The notes beneath the pieces are model-generated. The model was not told where the DNA came from, ran no database searches, and saw only the letters and a list, made by a program, of their open reading frames with translations. From positions 310,001 through 374,000 of the forward strand of contig NZ_JBHXHV010000001.1 in assembly GCF_042726155.1 (NCBI RefSeq): 64,000 nt of DNA. Reading direction: 5' to 3'. This stretch comes from Leucobacter sp042726155 (GTDB taxonomy: Bacteria; Actinomycetota; Actinomycetes; Actinomycetales; Microbacteriaceae). Positions 39,967-49,133 of the stretch are shown piece by piece. The first letter of the stretch is position 1. Each line of letters starts with the position of its first letter. A program made the translations under genes and the position numbers.

Positions 39967-41376
39967 TCACTCAATGGCGGGAGCGAGCTTCGCGAACCCG
40001 GTGATGGCCTCGTAGGCGCGCGCGAGGCCGAGTAGCCGGTGGTCTGAGCCGTGTGCGGACACCATCTGCAGGCCCACCGGCAGCCCTTCCGGAGTGAACC
40101 CCGCGGGCACCGACAGGGCGGGTACGCCGAGCATGGTCACGGTCGTTGCGGCGCGCATCCAGTCGAGGTAGTGCTGCTGCGGCTCCCCGGCGACCGTCTC
40201 GGGGTAATCCCACTCAATGGGAAACGGCGTCACCGTTACGGCGGGCGCGAGCAGCACGTCGTAGTCCCCGAAAAACCGGGCGGCGCCCCGCATGAGCGTG
40301 GACTGGCGCTCCTGCGCGCGCATCAGGTCGCGAGCGGTGAGGGTGCGTCCGAGGCGAATGTTCCACGCGAGGCGATCGTTGAAGTCTTCGGGATCCGAAT
40401 CGAGGGTGTCGCCCCACTCTGCCTCAAACTCGGCGGCGCGCAACTGCACGAACGCCTCCGCCGCGCCATTCAGATCGGGGGACGCCTCTTCGACGTGCGC
40501 ACCCTGCTCGACGAACACCGCGGCGGCGCGAGCAAGCACGTCGCGTACGTCGGATTCGACCGGCACTTGGCCGCCGAAGTTCGGGGCCCACGCGACGCGC
40601 AGCCCGCGCAACCCGCGCAGGCCGCGGTCGTCAGTCTCAAACCGCGCCAGCCGCGTGGGATCAGCGACCGGGGTGCGTGCGTCTGCGCGCCCAATCACGG
40701 ACAGCAGCAGCTCAACATCATCGACCGTACGGCCCATCGGCCCGGCGGTCGTGAGCGGTGTGAGCAGATTGTTGGCCTCGGCGGGGGGAACGACGCCGTA
40801 TGAGGGCCGCAGCCCCACGATGTTGCAGAACGATGCCGGATTGCGCAGGGAGCCGCCCATGTCGCTGCCGTCGGCGAGGGTCACCTGCCGTGCCGCGAGC
40901 GCAGCAGCGGCCCCGCCGCTACTGCCACCCGCCGAGCGGTCGGGCGCATAGGGATTGCGGGTCGCCCCGAATACGCGATTGACCGAGTGCGAGCCGGCCG
41001 CATACTCGGGGACGTTGGTCTTGCCGATCACAATCGCGCCGGCGTCACGCATGCGGCGCACGTGCAGTGCATCGTGGTCGGGCACGTGATCGGCATGGCG
41101 AATAGAGCCGTACGTCGTGCGCATGCCAGCGGTGTCGTGCGTATCTTTGATGCCGACGGGGAGGCCGAAAAGCGGCAGCTCCGCGCTCGGACCCTGACGA
41201 TCGAGTTCGGCGGCGCGACTCAGCGCGCCCGCCGCGTCGACGGTGACCATCGCGTTCACCCGGGCACCGCGTTCGATGCTGTTCAGGTGTTCGGTGACCA
41301 CCTCCACCGCGCTGACCTCGCGCGCTCCGAGCGCTCTGCGAAGCTCGGTCGCGGTGAGCTCGACCAGGTTTCCCAT
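39967..41376 (-). CDS. Amidase-signature family hydrolase
   Basis: Amidase of 469 residues. The Ser-cisSer-Lys triad is visible: Lys77 (GLPVGIKDT), Ser152/153 (RSAGGSSGGAAAAL) and nucleophile Ser176 (GSDMGGSLRNPA). GatA-like full-transamidosome features are absent, so it is a stand-alone amide hydrolase. It is the first gene of the amidase-DUF3311-SSS unit and lies next to an Lrp regulator, which suggests uptake and hydrolysis of an amide or amino-acid derivative (inference). Confidence 0.88.
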   Translation of the reverse strand: MGNLVELTATELRRALGAREVSAVEVVTEHLNSIERGARVNAMVTVDAAGALSRAAELDRQGPSAELPLFGLPVGIKDTHDTAGMRTTYGSIRHADHVPDHDALHVRRMRDAGAIVIGKTNVPEYAAGSHSVNRVFGATRNPYAPDRSAGGSSGGAAAALAARQVTLADGSDMGGSLRNPASFCNIVGLRPSYGVVPPAEANNLLTPLTTAGPMGRTVDDVELLLSVIGRADARTPVADPTRLARFETDDRGLRGLRGLRVAWAPNFGGQVPVESDVRDVLARAAAVFVEQGAHVEEASPDLNGAAEAFVQLRAAEFEAEWGDTLDSDPEDFNDRLAWNIRLGRTLTARDLMRAQERQSTLMRGAARFFGDYDVLLAPAVTVTPFPIEWDYPETVAGEPQQHYLDWMRAATTVTMLGVPALSVPAGFTPEGLPVGLQMVSAHGSDHRLLGLARAYEAITGFAKLAPAIE

Positions 41377-41418
41377 GGCGTACGTCCAATCATCATTGAC
41401 TTACCTTTACGGACAGTC

Positions 41419-41432
41419 AGTCAATCATGACT
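41419..41432. promoter_or_regulatory. Possible Lrp-site inverted repeat before the amidase gene
   Basis: AGTCA-ATCA-TGACT lies 42 bases upstream of the amidase start, between the amidase and Lrp gene ends. Similar TTGACT/AGTCAG words surround it. Function is inferred from position only. Confidence 0.35.
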
Positions 41433-41469
41433 TCTGAAAAATGCCAAGCGAGATTGTGAAACTATGTTT

Positions 41470-42423
41470 TTACGCCTTCGCTGGAATCCTGCGTCCGCTC
41501 CGCTTGGCGACCCGCGTGATCAGCGAGGGGTGGAGTGAGCGCACCACTTTCGTCCAATCGCCGTGCAACAGCTCGCGGGTGTGGGGCATGTCCCGGGTGT
41601 TGAGGTGCGCGATGAGCGAGTGCTCGCCAAGCAGTTCGGCGACGTAGCGGCTCTCGGGGAGCGCTGCGATTGCCTCGCCCACCTCGCGCACGTCTTCGGG
41701 GGCGCAATCGATGCGCAAGCACGTTTCGATGCCGAAACCGAGCAGTGCAGGATCCAACAGCACTCGTGTCGCAAACACATCTCTGGCGTGCAAATCGATC
41801 AGCCGCTTGCGCGCGGTCGGTTCAGTGACGCCGGCGAGTTCGGCGAGCTCGGTGACGCCGACTCGGCCGTCGTGTTCGAGTGCGTCAACGATCGCGGAGT
41901 CGGAAGCATCAAGAGTCTCAGGTGGCGCGGTTGACTCCTCGCCGCGGGGCTGATTGCCGAGCCGCAGCGACTCTTCGGGGGACAGAATGCAGGGTCGCCA
42001 GTGCGCGTTCGTCTTGAAGTAGTGCAGCACCGGCGTCGCTGAAACCTCGAGCACACCGGCGAATGCCGGGATGACGGAGAGTGTCATCGTGCTGAGGTCA
42101 AATGCCTGCTCGTGTACCTCGACCAGCAGGCTTGAGGGGTTCGCGAGCACGAGCACGTACACGACTCCAGGGTGCTGCGAGAGCTCGTCGGCCAGGGACT
42201 CCAGGCGTGACGGCTTGCACGCGATCTCGATCACGCAGGTCGGGCCGAGGTTTCGCAGGCCCACCACGCTGACGAGGCCAGACTCCAGCAGATCCTTGCC
42301 GCGTCGCGCCACCGTTCTGAGCGGTTCATCGAGCGCGCGCGCGATGCTGCTCCACGAGGCCCTGCCGTCGGCCTGCAGGGCGCCGATGATGCGGCGATCC
42401 AGCTCAGAAAGCACTTCGGTCAC
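41470..42423 (-). CDS. Lrp/AsnC-family regulator with two Lrp-like modules
   Basis: Lrp-type regulator, 317 residues, about twice the usual length. It has two helix-turn-helix segments (LDRRIIGALQADGRASWSSIARALDEPLRTVARR near the start and LDASDSAIVDALEHDGRVGVTELAELAGVTEPTARKR near residue 175), each followed by an effector domain. This double-module form is common in actinobacteria. The GTG at 42423 follows GAGGAGG. It is placed to control the downstream amidase and transporter genes. Confidence 0.87.
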   Translation of the reverse strand: MTEVLSELDRRIIGALQADGRASWSSIARALDEPLRTVARRGKDLLESGLVSVVGLRNLGPTCVIEIACKPSRLESLADELSQHPGVVYVLVLANPSSLLVEVHEQAFDLSTMTLSVIPAFAGVLEVSATPVLHYFKTNAHWRPCILSPEESLRLGNQPRGEESTAPPETLDASDSAIVDALEHDGRVGVTELAELAGVTEPTARKRLIDLHARDVFATRVLLDPALLGFGIETCLRIDCAPEDVREVGEAIAALPESRYVAELLGEHSLIAHLNTRDMPHTRELLHGDWTKVVRSLHPSLITRVAKRSGRRIPAKA

Positions 42424-42503
42424 GTGGCGACCTCCTCAGTTCGTGTACTCAGTAAATCGTAGTGAGCCGCTAATGAGTGTGGGGTGGGTGAGCGCCAATT
42501 CGG

Positions 42504-43079
42504 CTACTCGCCGCCAACGATCCCGCGCACCGCGCGCTCGACGACGGCGCGATCCGGCGGGGCGCCGACGAAGGCGCGATGCAGATTCCAGCCCTCCATG
42601 AGGGCGTCGAGTGCCGACGTCGTACCGGGGTCGAAGTGTCCGCGCAGGGTCACCGCGGTGACATCGAGCCAATCTCGGCTGAGGGCGGCGACGCGCGAAT
42701 TGTGGTTCGCGAACGCGTACATCTCGGCGAGCCCGCGCATTTGATCGGGCGTGGGGCCGCGGTCGCCCGAGATGAGTTCGACGATCGCGGTGACGGCTTC
42801 CGTGCGGGATCGCGCCGCACCCAGTACGTCCCGGTGTTCGGTGGCGATGCGGTGTTGTAGGAGGGCAAATGCCTCCTCGAGGAGCTCGGTGAGGCCCGAA
42901 AAATAGTACGTCATTGAGCCGAGCGGCACACCGGCGCACTCTGCGACGACGCGGTGACTCGTGCCGTGCACGCCGCGCTCGATAATCGTCTCGAGTGCCG
43001 CAGCGATGATGACGTCGCGGCGCCCGCCGCTCGCGCGAACGCCTGCTTGCGTCGGGGATTGATCTCGCGCCGCTGACAT
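42504..43079 (-). CDS. TetR-family regulator of the divergent MFS gene
   Basis: TetR-type repressor, 191 residues: HTH in IIAAALETIIERGVHGTSHRVVAECAGVPLGSMTYYFSG. ATG 43079 is used; longer frames run through the operators. Two near-identical 14-bp dyads lie between it and the MFS gene. Confidence 0.87.
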   Translation of the reverse strand: MSAARDQSPTQAGVRASGGRRDVIIAAALETIIERGVHGTSHRVVAECAGVPLGSMTYYFSGLTELLEEAFALLQHRIATEHRDVLGAARSRTEAVTAIVELISGDRGPTPDQMRGLAEMYAFANHNSRVAALSRDWLDVTAVTLRGHFDPGTTSALDALMEGWNLHRAFVGAPPDRAVVERAVRGIVGGE

Positions 43080-43080
43080 G

Positions 43081-43120
43081 TGTACGATCGTACATCTCAA
43101 CTCATGTGTACGAACGTACA
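43081..43120. promoter_or_regulatory. Pair of 14-bp TetR operators
   Basis: TGTACGATCGTACA (43081-43094, perfect) and TGTACGAACGTACA (43107-43120, one centre mismatch), centre-to-centre 26 bp. They cover the divergent promoter of TetR and MFS. Confidence 0.8.
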
Positions 43121-43139
43121 AGAATGCGGAGGTGGCGCG

Positions 43140-44318
43140 GTGCGCGCACGTCAGATCGCCCTCGCGATCCTCTTTTTGGTTCCCGGCCTCGGAATTTCAT
43201 CGTGGGTGACCCGCACGCCAGCCATTCGCGATGCGATAGGGGCGTCGACCGCCGAGATGGGGCTCGTGCTGTTCGGGCTCGCCGCGGGATCAATGGTCGG
43301 GATTCTGGGCGGAGGGCCGCTGGTGCTTCGGCTCGGGGCCAGGCCGCTCATCGCCGCCGGGATGTCGTGCGTTGTGCTGTGCATGCCGGTGATCGGCGTC
43401 GGCGCGGTCACTGGATCTCCGGTGCTCGTGACAGTCGGACTGTTTCTCTTCGGCTTCGGCATGGGCGGCGCCGAAATCGCGATGAACGTCGAGGGCGCGG
43501 CTATCGAGAGCGAAACGGGCCGCACGTTCTTGCCTGCCATGCACGGCTTCTTCAGCCTCGGCACCGTCATTGGTGCGACGGCGGGCATCGCGTTCACGGC
43601 CTGGAACTTCCCCGTGCTGTGGCACCTGCTCATTGTCGGTGCGATTGCTCTCGTCGGGGTTGCCTTCGCGATCGGCCGGCTGCCCAGCGCGACGGGAAAG
43701 ACCGGCGTGATCGGCTCGGACATTTTGGGGGACGCGCCCCGCACACCCGTGTGGAAAGACCGGCGGCTGCTGCTGATCGGTGCGGTCGTGCTCGCGATGG
43801 CGCTCGCCGAGGGCACCGCGAACGACTGGCTGCCGCTCATCATGGTCGACGGGCACGGGCTCGACCCCGCGTGGGGGTCTGCGATGTACGCGATCTTCGC
43901 CGCGGCGATGACGGCGGGCCGGTTCTTTGGGGGTGCAGCGGTCACCCGGTTCGGGCGCGGGCCAGTGCTCGGGGCGAGCGCGCTCTTCGCGGCGGCCGGG
44001 CTCGCAACGGTGTCGCTCGTCGACAACTGGATCGTCGCGCTTATCGCGGTGGTCTTCTGGGGGCTCGGTGCCTCGCTGGGGTTCCCGGTCGCGCTCTCGG
44101 CGGCCGGCGACTCTGGCCCCGAGTCGGCGAAGCGGGTTTCGCTGGCCGCAACCGTCGGCTATGTCGCGTTTCTTGTCGGCCCGCCAGCGCTCGGGCTCAT
44201 CGGCGAGGCGGTGTCACTGCGCGGCGCGCTGCTCGCGCCCATGGTGCTGGTGCTGCTCGCGGTGTTCTGCACCCCGGCCGCGGGCACCCGAACTCGCGCC
44301 CTAGCCCCAACCCCCTAA
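43140..44318 (+). CDS. MFS transporter (YbjJ/fucose-permease-like)
   Basis: Twelve-helix MFS protein, 392 residues: FLVPGLGISSWVTRTPAIRDAIG, GFGMGGAEIAMNVEG and AAAMTAGRFFGGAAVTRFGR match the YbjJ/sugar-permease-like group. GTG 43140 follows GCGGAGG; an upstream in-frame ATG overlaps the operators. Substrate unknown; drug or sugar efflux are both possible. TetR-controlled. Confidence 0.85.
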   Translation: MRARQIALAILFLVPGLGISSWVTRTPAIRDAIGASTAEMGLVLFGLAAGSMVGILGGGPLVLRLGARPLIAAGMSCVVLCMPVIGVGAVTGSPVLVTVGLFLFGFGMGGAEIAMNVEGAAIESETGRTFLPAMHGFFSLGTVIGATAGIAFTAWNFPVLWHLLIVGAIALVGVAFAIGRLPSATGKTGVIGSDILGDAPRTPVWKDRRLLLIGAVVLAMALAEGTANDWLPLIMVDGHGLDPAWGSAMYAIFAAAMTAGRFFGGAAVTRFGRGPVLGASALFAAAGLATVSLVDNWIVALIAVVFWGLGASLGFPVALSAAGDSGPESAKRVSLAATVGYVAFLVGPPALGLIGEAVSLRGALLAPMVLVLLAVFCTPAAGTRTRALAPTP

Positions 44319-44345
44319 CCCCCCCCCTAACCCCCCCCTAACCCT
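44309..44345. repeat. C-rich (CCCCTAA)-like short tandem repeat after the MFS gene
   Basis: Three units of CCCCCTAAC-type spaced about ten bases apart overlap the MFS stop. A 13-G run at 44486-44498 lies on the far side of the intergenic gap. Homopolymers here may be length errors. Confidence 0.5.
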
Positions 44346-44396
44346 CCCCTCCCTCCCCTCTCACTCCTCCCCTCCCTCACCCCCCGCTGCGCCCCC

Positions 44397-44454
44397 TTCT
44401 GTCGTCCCAAATGATCCCTTCGCGAAGCTGATCGGATCATTTGGGACGACAGAA
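44397..44454. repeat. 58-bp interspersed palindrome, family C copy 1
   Basis: Perfect 20-bp arms, TTCTGTCGTCCCAAATGATC (44397-44416) and GATCATTTGGGACGACAGAA (44435-44454), around an 18-base loop that itself contains CTTCGCGAAG. It lies between the convergent ends of the MFS and GntR/UTRA genes. Confidence 0.9.
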
Positions 44455-44504
44455 AGAGAGGGGCGAGGGGGTAGGGGGGCAGGGCGGGGGGGGGGGGGCT
44501 TGAG

Positions 44505-45263
44505 CTAGGGGGTGAGGCCTCTGAGGTAGGGGGCTCCGGGGGCCGGGCGGGTCTGCGGGTCAGGGGTCGCGAGGGTGAAGCGCACGATGTCGCTGCGGTA
44601 ATGATCGTCCGAGACCTCCGTGATGCGTCCCTCGGAGTCGCGGGAGACGCGGTGCAGGCGCAGGATCGGCGACCCTTCGGCCACGCCGAGCAACTCGCCG
44701 TCGAGCGGCTCGGCGGCGATCGCGTCGATCTCGTGGGTGACCCCGCCCCGCAAGAACCCTGCGTCGGCGAGCAGCTCAGTGATTGAGACGCGATCGAGGT
44801 CGTGCGTGAAGAGCACCCGGCCGACCTCCTCCGTGTAGACGAGTCGCTCAAGCATCGTCGGCCGACCATCGAGTAAGCGGAGCCTGAGTACTTCGACCAC
44901 GGCATCACCCACGGCGATCCCGAACTCTTCGGCGATGCTCGCGTCGGAGCGTCTGCGTGAGATGTGCTGCGTGACCGCTCCGGGCACCGCACCGATGCTT
45001 TCGGCCCAGCGCGTGAACGGGATGTTCACGTCGAGCGCCTGCGCTGGTTCCCGCCGGGCGACGCGAGCGGGCCGTCCGCGACCCGTGTCGACGAGCCCCT
45101 CGGCTTTGAGCGTAGCCAGCGCATTGCGTACGGGGCCGCGAGAGGTCTGCCACAGCTCGGAGAGCTCTGCCTCGGTCGGCACATCGGCGCCGGGCGCGAG
45201 CTGCCCTGAAACGATGCGCTCGCGCAGCTCGTCGGCGATCCTCAAGTAGACAACTTTGCTCAC
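44505..45263 (-). CDS. GntR-family regulator, HutC/UTRA (PhnF-like) subfamily
   Basis: Regulator of 252 residues: winged helix (LRERIVSGQLAPGADVPTEAELSELWQTSRGPVRNALATLKAEGLV) and a UTRA effector domain (VEVLRLRLLDGRPTMLERLVYTEE). It is divergent from the phosphonate operon, so it is the likely PhnF-type repressor. An imperfect inverted repeat (CTGTTCAAC, GGTGAACAG; 45321-45352) between the two is a candidate site. Confidence 0.88.
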   Translation of the reverse strand: MSKVVYLRIADELRERIVSGQLAPGADVPTEAELSELWQTSRGPVRNALATLKAEGLVDTGRGRPARVARREPAQALDVNIPFTRWAESIGAVPGAVTQHISRRRSDASIAEEFGIAVGDAVVEVLRLRLLDGRPTMLERLVYTEEVGRVLFTHDLDRVSITELLADAGFLRGGVTHEIDAIAAEPLDGELLGVAEGSPILRLHRVSRDSEGRITEVSDDHYRSDIVRFTLATPDPQTRPAPGAPYLRGLTP

Positions 45264-45320
45264 GTAGGCAGCTTAACCTCGATGGCATCCGCCGTCCCGG
45301 GGTAAACACAGCGTCACCAA

Positions 45321-45352
45321 CTGTTCAACTGAAGCGAGCAGCCGGTGAACAG
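45321..45352. promoter_or_regulatory. Candidate operator before phnD
   Basis: Inverted repeat CTGTTCAAC (45321-45329) and GGTGAACAG (45344-45352), one mismatch, 14-base spacer. Position only; it differs from the TGGTCTAGACCA form recalled for mycobacterial PhnF. Confidence 0.4.
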
Positions 45353-45450
45353 GCGCTGAATCCTCGCGAGATAGGTATATTTCCGCGGCACGCGATGTCA
45401 TCGTGGTTCCCGGTTCGTACACGCTCGTACCTCATCTGTGAAAGGCAATT

Positions 45451-46383
45451 ATGAAGCTCCGCGCACTCAAGTCGACCGCCGCCCTGGCGGCCGTCGCGTT
45501 CCTCGGCCTCGGCCTCGCCTCCTGTGCCAACTCGGCCGACGCTGCCGAGGGCGGCAGCAGCTCGAGCACCGACGGCGCGTTCGCCGTCGGTTCCGAGACA
45601 CTCGTCTTCGGCGTCGTGCCCGACTCGGTCGACACCGAGACGAACTACCAGCCCCTCATGGATTACATCGCGCAGGAGACCGGCAAAACAGTCGAATACC
45701 ACGAGTCGACCGACTACGCGGCGCTCATCGAGGGGGCGATCGCGGGCAAGATCGACATCGCCTCGTTCTCGGGCTTCACCTATGTCACGGCGACGAACAA
45801 CGGCGCCGAGCTCACCCCGATCTCGTCGATCGTGACGGACGAGGGGCAGGAGCCCGGATACTTCTCGCAGGCGATCGTGCCGACCGCCAGCGACATCACG
45901 TCGATTGATGACTTTGCGGGCAAGAAGGTCTGCTTCGTCGATCCGTCGTCGACGTCGGGCTACCTCTTCCCGAGCTACAACCTGCTCGAGGCCGGCATCG
46001 ACCCCGAAAAGGACATCACGCCGGTGTTCGCTGGGAAGCACGACGTGAGCGTGCAGAAGGTCGGCGAGGGTGTCGAGTGCGAGGTCGGCTTCGCTGAAGA
46101 CAGTGAGGTCGAAAAGTCCGACAGGGTCAAGGTCATCGACGAGACGATGGTGCCCGGAGCCCCGATCGTGATGGCGAACGCCCTGCCGAAGGACCTGCAG
46201 ACCCAGCTCGTCGACCTCCTTGGCGAGGTGACGATCGACGACATTATCAAGTCGGGCGTCGACGGCGCCGACAGCGATGCATTCCGCGCGACGTTCTACT
46301 CCACCGAGCCCGTCGATGACGAGTACTACAACACGATTCGCGACATCTGCAAGGAAACCAACGCCGAACAGTGCCAGGCGTAA
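45451..46383 (+). CDS. phnD: Phosphonate ABC transporter substrate-binding lipoprotein
   Basis: PhnD-family solute-binding lipoprotein, 310 residues. The lipobox LASC puts the lipid-carrying Cys at 25. FGVVPDSVDTETNYQPLMDYI, KIDIASFSGFTYV and VDPSSTSGYLFPSYNL are PhnD hallmarks; the last contains the Ser/Thr residues that grip the phosphonate. Two further cysteines (KKVCFVDP, GVECEVGF) may form a disulphide. Start ATG after GAAAGG. First gene of the phosphonate operon. Confidence 0.92.
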   Translation: MKLRALKSTAALAAVAFLGLGLASCANSADAAEGGSSSSTDGAFAVGSETLVFGVVPDSVDTETNYQPLMDYIAQETGKTVEYHESTDYAALIEGAIAGKIDIASFSGFTYVTATNNGAELTPISSIVTDEGQEPGYFSQAIVPTASDITSIDDFAGKKVCFVDPSSTSGYLFPSYNLLEAGIDPEKDITPVFAGKHDVSVQKVGEGVECEVGFAEDSEVEKSDRVKVIDETMVPGAPIVMANALPKDLQTQLVDLLGEVTIDDIIKSGVDGADSDAFRATFYSTEPVDDEYYNTIRDICKETNAEQCQA

Positions 46384-46397
46384 GCCACGCATTTTCC

Positions 46398-46440
46398 CGG
46401 GCATAACCCGGGCGTAACCCGCGCATAACCGGGCAAAACC
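46398..46440. repeat. Four imperfect 10-11-bp tandem repeats between phnD and phnC
   Basis: CGGGCATAACC, CGGGCGTAACC, CGCGCATAAC and CGGGCAAAACC in direct tandem order. Confidence 0.75.
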
Positions 46441-46476
46441 CAGCCCGATCATCCGACTGCTCGAGAGGCCGACACC

Positions 46477-47358
46477 ATGCATGAGAACCCCACCGCACCA
46501 GTGCTCCGTCTGACGGGGCTCACGAAGCGATACGCCGAGACCACCGCGCTCGACGCGGTCGACCTGCGGGTCGATCGCGGGGAGATCGTCGTGTTGCTCG
46601 GCCTCTCGGGATCGGGCAAGTCCACCCTGCTGCGCCACATCAACGGGCTTGAAACGCCGACGGCAGGTGCCGTCGAGGTGCTCGGCGAATCGGTACCGCA
46701 GCTGAGTGGGCGAAGGCTGCGCGAACTGCGCAGCCGCGTCGGCTTCATCTTTCAGCAGTTCGAGCTCGTCGGGGCGCTCACGGTGCTCGAAAACGTGCTG
46801 AGCGGGGCGCTCGGCACCCTGCGCGGGCCGCGCCTCGGGCTCTTCAGTTACCCCCGCGCGCTGAAGCGCCGCGCACTCGGGCACCTCGATCGCGTAGGGC
46901 TGCTGGATCGCGCCTACCAGCGCGCCGACACCCTTTCGGGCGGGCAACAGCAGCGCGTCGCCATCGCCCGCGCGCTGATGCAGAACCCCGAGGTGCTGCT
47001 GGCCGACGAGCCGGTCGCGTCGCTCGACCCCGAGTCGAGCGCGCAGGTGATGGCGCTCATTCGCGAGATCGCGGCGGCCGACGGGCTGACCGTCGTGTGC
47101 AGCCTGCACCAGGTTGACCTCGCCATCTCGTGGGCGGATCGCATCGTCGGCCTGCGCCACGGCGCCCGCGTGCTCGACCTGCCCGCTGAGGGTCTCAGCC
47201 GCGCTGAGGTGATGGAGATCTACGGCCGCGTCGCGACGTCGACGGGCGAGCTCGAAGCCGTGGAGCGGGAGCTGCGGACCGCGGGCGCCGCTGGTACCGC
47301 TGTCCCGGCCGCTGCCGCCACTGCAGTCAGCGCCGCGCAGCCGGAGCTGGTGCGATGA
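46477..47358 (+). CDS. phnC: Phosphonate ABC transporter ATP-binding protein
   Basis: PhnC-family ATPase, 293 residues. Walker A GLSGSGKST at 42-50 (Leu where most ABC ATPases have Pro), Q-loop FIFQQFELVGALTVLENVL, signature LSGGQQQRVAIARAL, Walker B VLLADEPVASLDPES. The C-terminus carries an Ala/Thr-rich tail. The stop overlaps the permease start (ATGA). ATG follows a weak GAGAGG. Confidence 0.92.
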   Translation: MHENPTAPVLRLTGLTKRYAETTALDAVDLRVDRGEIVVLLGLSGSGKSTLLRHINGLETPTAGAVEVLGESVPQLSGRRLRELRSRVGFIFQQFELVGALTVLENVLSGALGTLRGPRLGLFSYPRALKRRALGHLDRVGLLDRAYQRADTLSGGQQQRVAIARALMQNPEVLLADEPVASLDPESSAQVMALIREIAAADGLTVVCSLHQVDLAISWADRIVGLRHGARVLDLPAEGLSRAEVMEIYGRVATSTGELEAVERELRTAGAAGTAVPAAAATAVSAAQPELVR

Positions 47359-49133
47359 CGCTGCTCGCCGCTCCGGGAAACGCGGGAGGCACCGGCAGGA
47401 CCGGCAGCCCCAGTGCACCCAGTGAACCTGGCAGCCCCGCCCACGCCGATCTCGAACGCCGCGCGCCAGCCCAGCGCCGCGACCCGCAGCGCATCGCCGC
47501 GGGCGTCTCCCTCGTGATCCTCCTCGTGCTCGCGATCATCGCGCTGACGCGCGTCGACATCTCGATCCCTGGCATGTTCGAGAGCGCGTCGAACGCCGAG
47601 CGATTCTTCGCCCGCGTGGGTTCCCTGAAGTTCCCCGAACCGGCCGAGCTGCTGCACCTCACCGTGCTCACGGTCGGCCTCGTGCTCACCGGCACGGTGC
47701 TCGCCGCCGCGCTCTCGGTGCCGGTTGCCTATCTCGCGGCGGCCAACACCTCGCCGAGCCCCGGATGGCGCGCCCTCGCCCGCTTCGTCGGCGTCTTGAC
47801 CCGCGCAGTGCCCGATGTCGTGCTCGCGATGGTCTTCGTGCTGCTCTTCTCGCTTGGCTCACTGCCCGGCATTCTGGCGATCGGCATTCACTCCATCGGC
47901 ATGATCTCGAAGCTGTTCGCCGACGCGATCGAGCAGATCGACGAGGGCCCGCGGCTGGCCGTGCGCGCCGCCGGCGGCTCGAAGCTGCAGGAGTTCACCG
48001 TCGGTATCTTGCCGCAGGTGCTGCCGTCGTGGGTCGCCACCGTGCTGCACCGCAACGACATCAACCTGCGCGGTTCGGTCGTGCTCGGCTACGTCGGCGT
48101 CGCCGGTCTGGGCCTCGAAATGTCGCACGCGTTCAAATCGTTGAACTACGGGCTCGGGCTCGGCATCGCACTCGTGATCTTCGTGCTCTGCGTCGTGATG
48201 GAGGTCGTCTCAAGCGCGGTGCGCGTCACCATGCTCGGCGAGCAGGCGGGCAAGGGCGTGTTCGTCAAGCTGTTGTCTCACGCAGGGTCGGGCGGGGCGG
48301 CTCGCGGATCGGCGCCGACCGCCGATCCGCGCTTCGCCTCCGTCGACTCGGCGCTGCGCCGCCCCTGGCCTGCGGCACGGGTGCGCAACACCGCCGCAGC
48401 CTGGCTCGCGCTCGCCGTCGTTATCGCGGGCGTGATCGTGAGCGGCATCGTGTGGAGCGACTTCTTCACGTTCTGGGCGAAGCTGCCAGCGGTCGCAGCG
48501 TCATTCTGGCCCCCGAACTTCGGCAACTACGGGTTCGCGACAATCTTCGCCGCGATGGTTGAGACGGTCGAGATCGCGCTCGCTGCGACGCTGCTGACGT
48601 TCATCGCGTCGGTCGTGATCGGCTCGCTCGCGGCCAGAAACGTTGCGCCGAACCCGGCGACGCGATCCGGATTCCGCTTGCTGCTCGTCGGTATTCGCGG
48701 CATTCCCGAGCTGATTCTCGCGATCGTGCTCATCGTGATCACGGGACTCGGTGCGCAGGCGGGCACCATCGCGCTCGCGTTCGGCGGTATCGGGTTGCTC
48801 GGCAAGCTCATCGCCGACTCACTCGAGGAGGTGCCGCGCGGGCCAGAGCGCGCTCTGATCGCCAATGGCGCGAGCCGCACGCAGATGTACTTCGGTGCGA
48901 CCGTGCCGCAGGGCGCGCAGGCGCTGATCGGGCACACGTTCTACCTGCTCGACACGAACGTGCGCGCCGCGACGCTGCTCGGCATCGTCGGCGGTGGCGG
49001 CGTCGGCTACTACCTGCTGAACGCGGGGCAGGGCTCGAACTACCAGCTCGTGGGGTCGATCGTGCTCATGATTCTCGTCGTCGTGTTGTGCGTCGAGGGC
49101 CTCGCGATGTGGCTGCGGAAGGCGCTGCGATGA
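47355..49133 (+). CDS. phnE: Phosphonate ABC transporter permease, fused PhnE1-PhnE2
   Basis: Two PhnE permease domains in one chain, 592 residues: domain 1 at about 40-310 (DEGPRLAVRAAGGSKLQEFTVGILPQVLP as the EAA loop) and domain 2 at about 340-592 (EEVPRGPERALIANGASRTQMYFGATVPQG). Usually these are two proteins. The first 40 residues are a Gly/Thr/Pro-rich collagen-like stretch without helices. It overlaps phnC and the downstream oxidase gene by four bases each, so the operon is tightly coupled. Confidence 0.9.
   Translation: MTLLAAPGNAGGTGRTGSPSAPSEPGSPAHADLERRAPAQRRDPQRIAAGVSLVILLVLAIIALTRVDISIPGMFESASNAERFFARVGSLKFPEPAELLHLTVLTVGLVLTGTVLAAALSVPVAYLAAANTSPSPGWRALARFVGVLTRAVPDVVLAMVFVLLFSLGSLPGILAIGIHSIGMISKLFADAIEQIDEGPRLAVRAAGGSKLQEFTVGILPQVLPSWVATVLHRNDINLRGSVVLGYVGVAGLGLEMSHAFKSLNYGLGLGIALVIFVLCVVMEVVSSAVRVTMLGEQAGKGVFVKLLSHAGSGGAARGSAPTADPRFASVDSALRRPWPAARVRNTAAAWLALAVVIAGVIVSGIVWSDFFTFWAKLPAVAASFWPPNFGNYGFATIFAAMVETVEIALAATLLTFIASVVIGSLAARNVAPNPATRSGFRLLLVGIRGIPELILAIVLIVITGLGAQAGTIALAFGGIGLLGKLIADSLEEVPRGPERALIANGASRTQMYFGATVPQGAQALIGHTFYLLDTNVRAATLLGIVGGGGVGYYLLNAGQGSNYQLVGSIVLMILVVVLCVEGLAMWLRKALR

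Noticed and set aside
44309..44345. Telomere-like CCCTAA repeat
   Set aside because: Only three irregular units between ordinary genes; no chromosome end is here.
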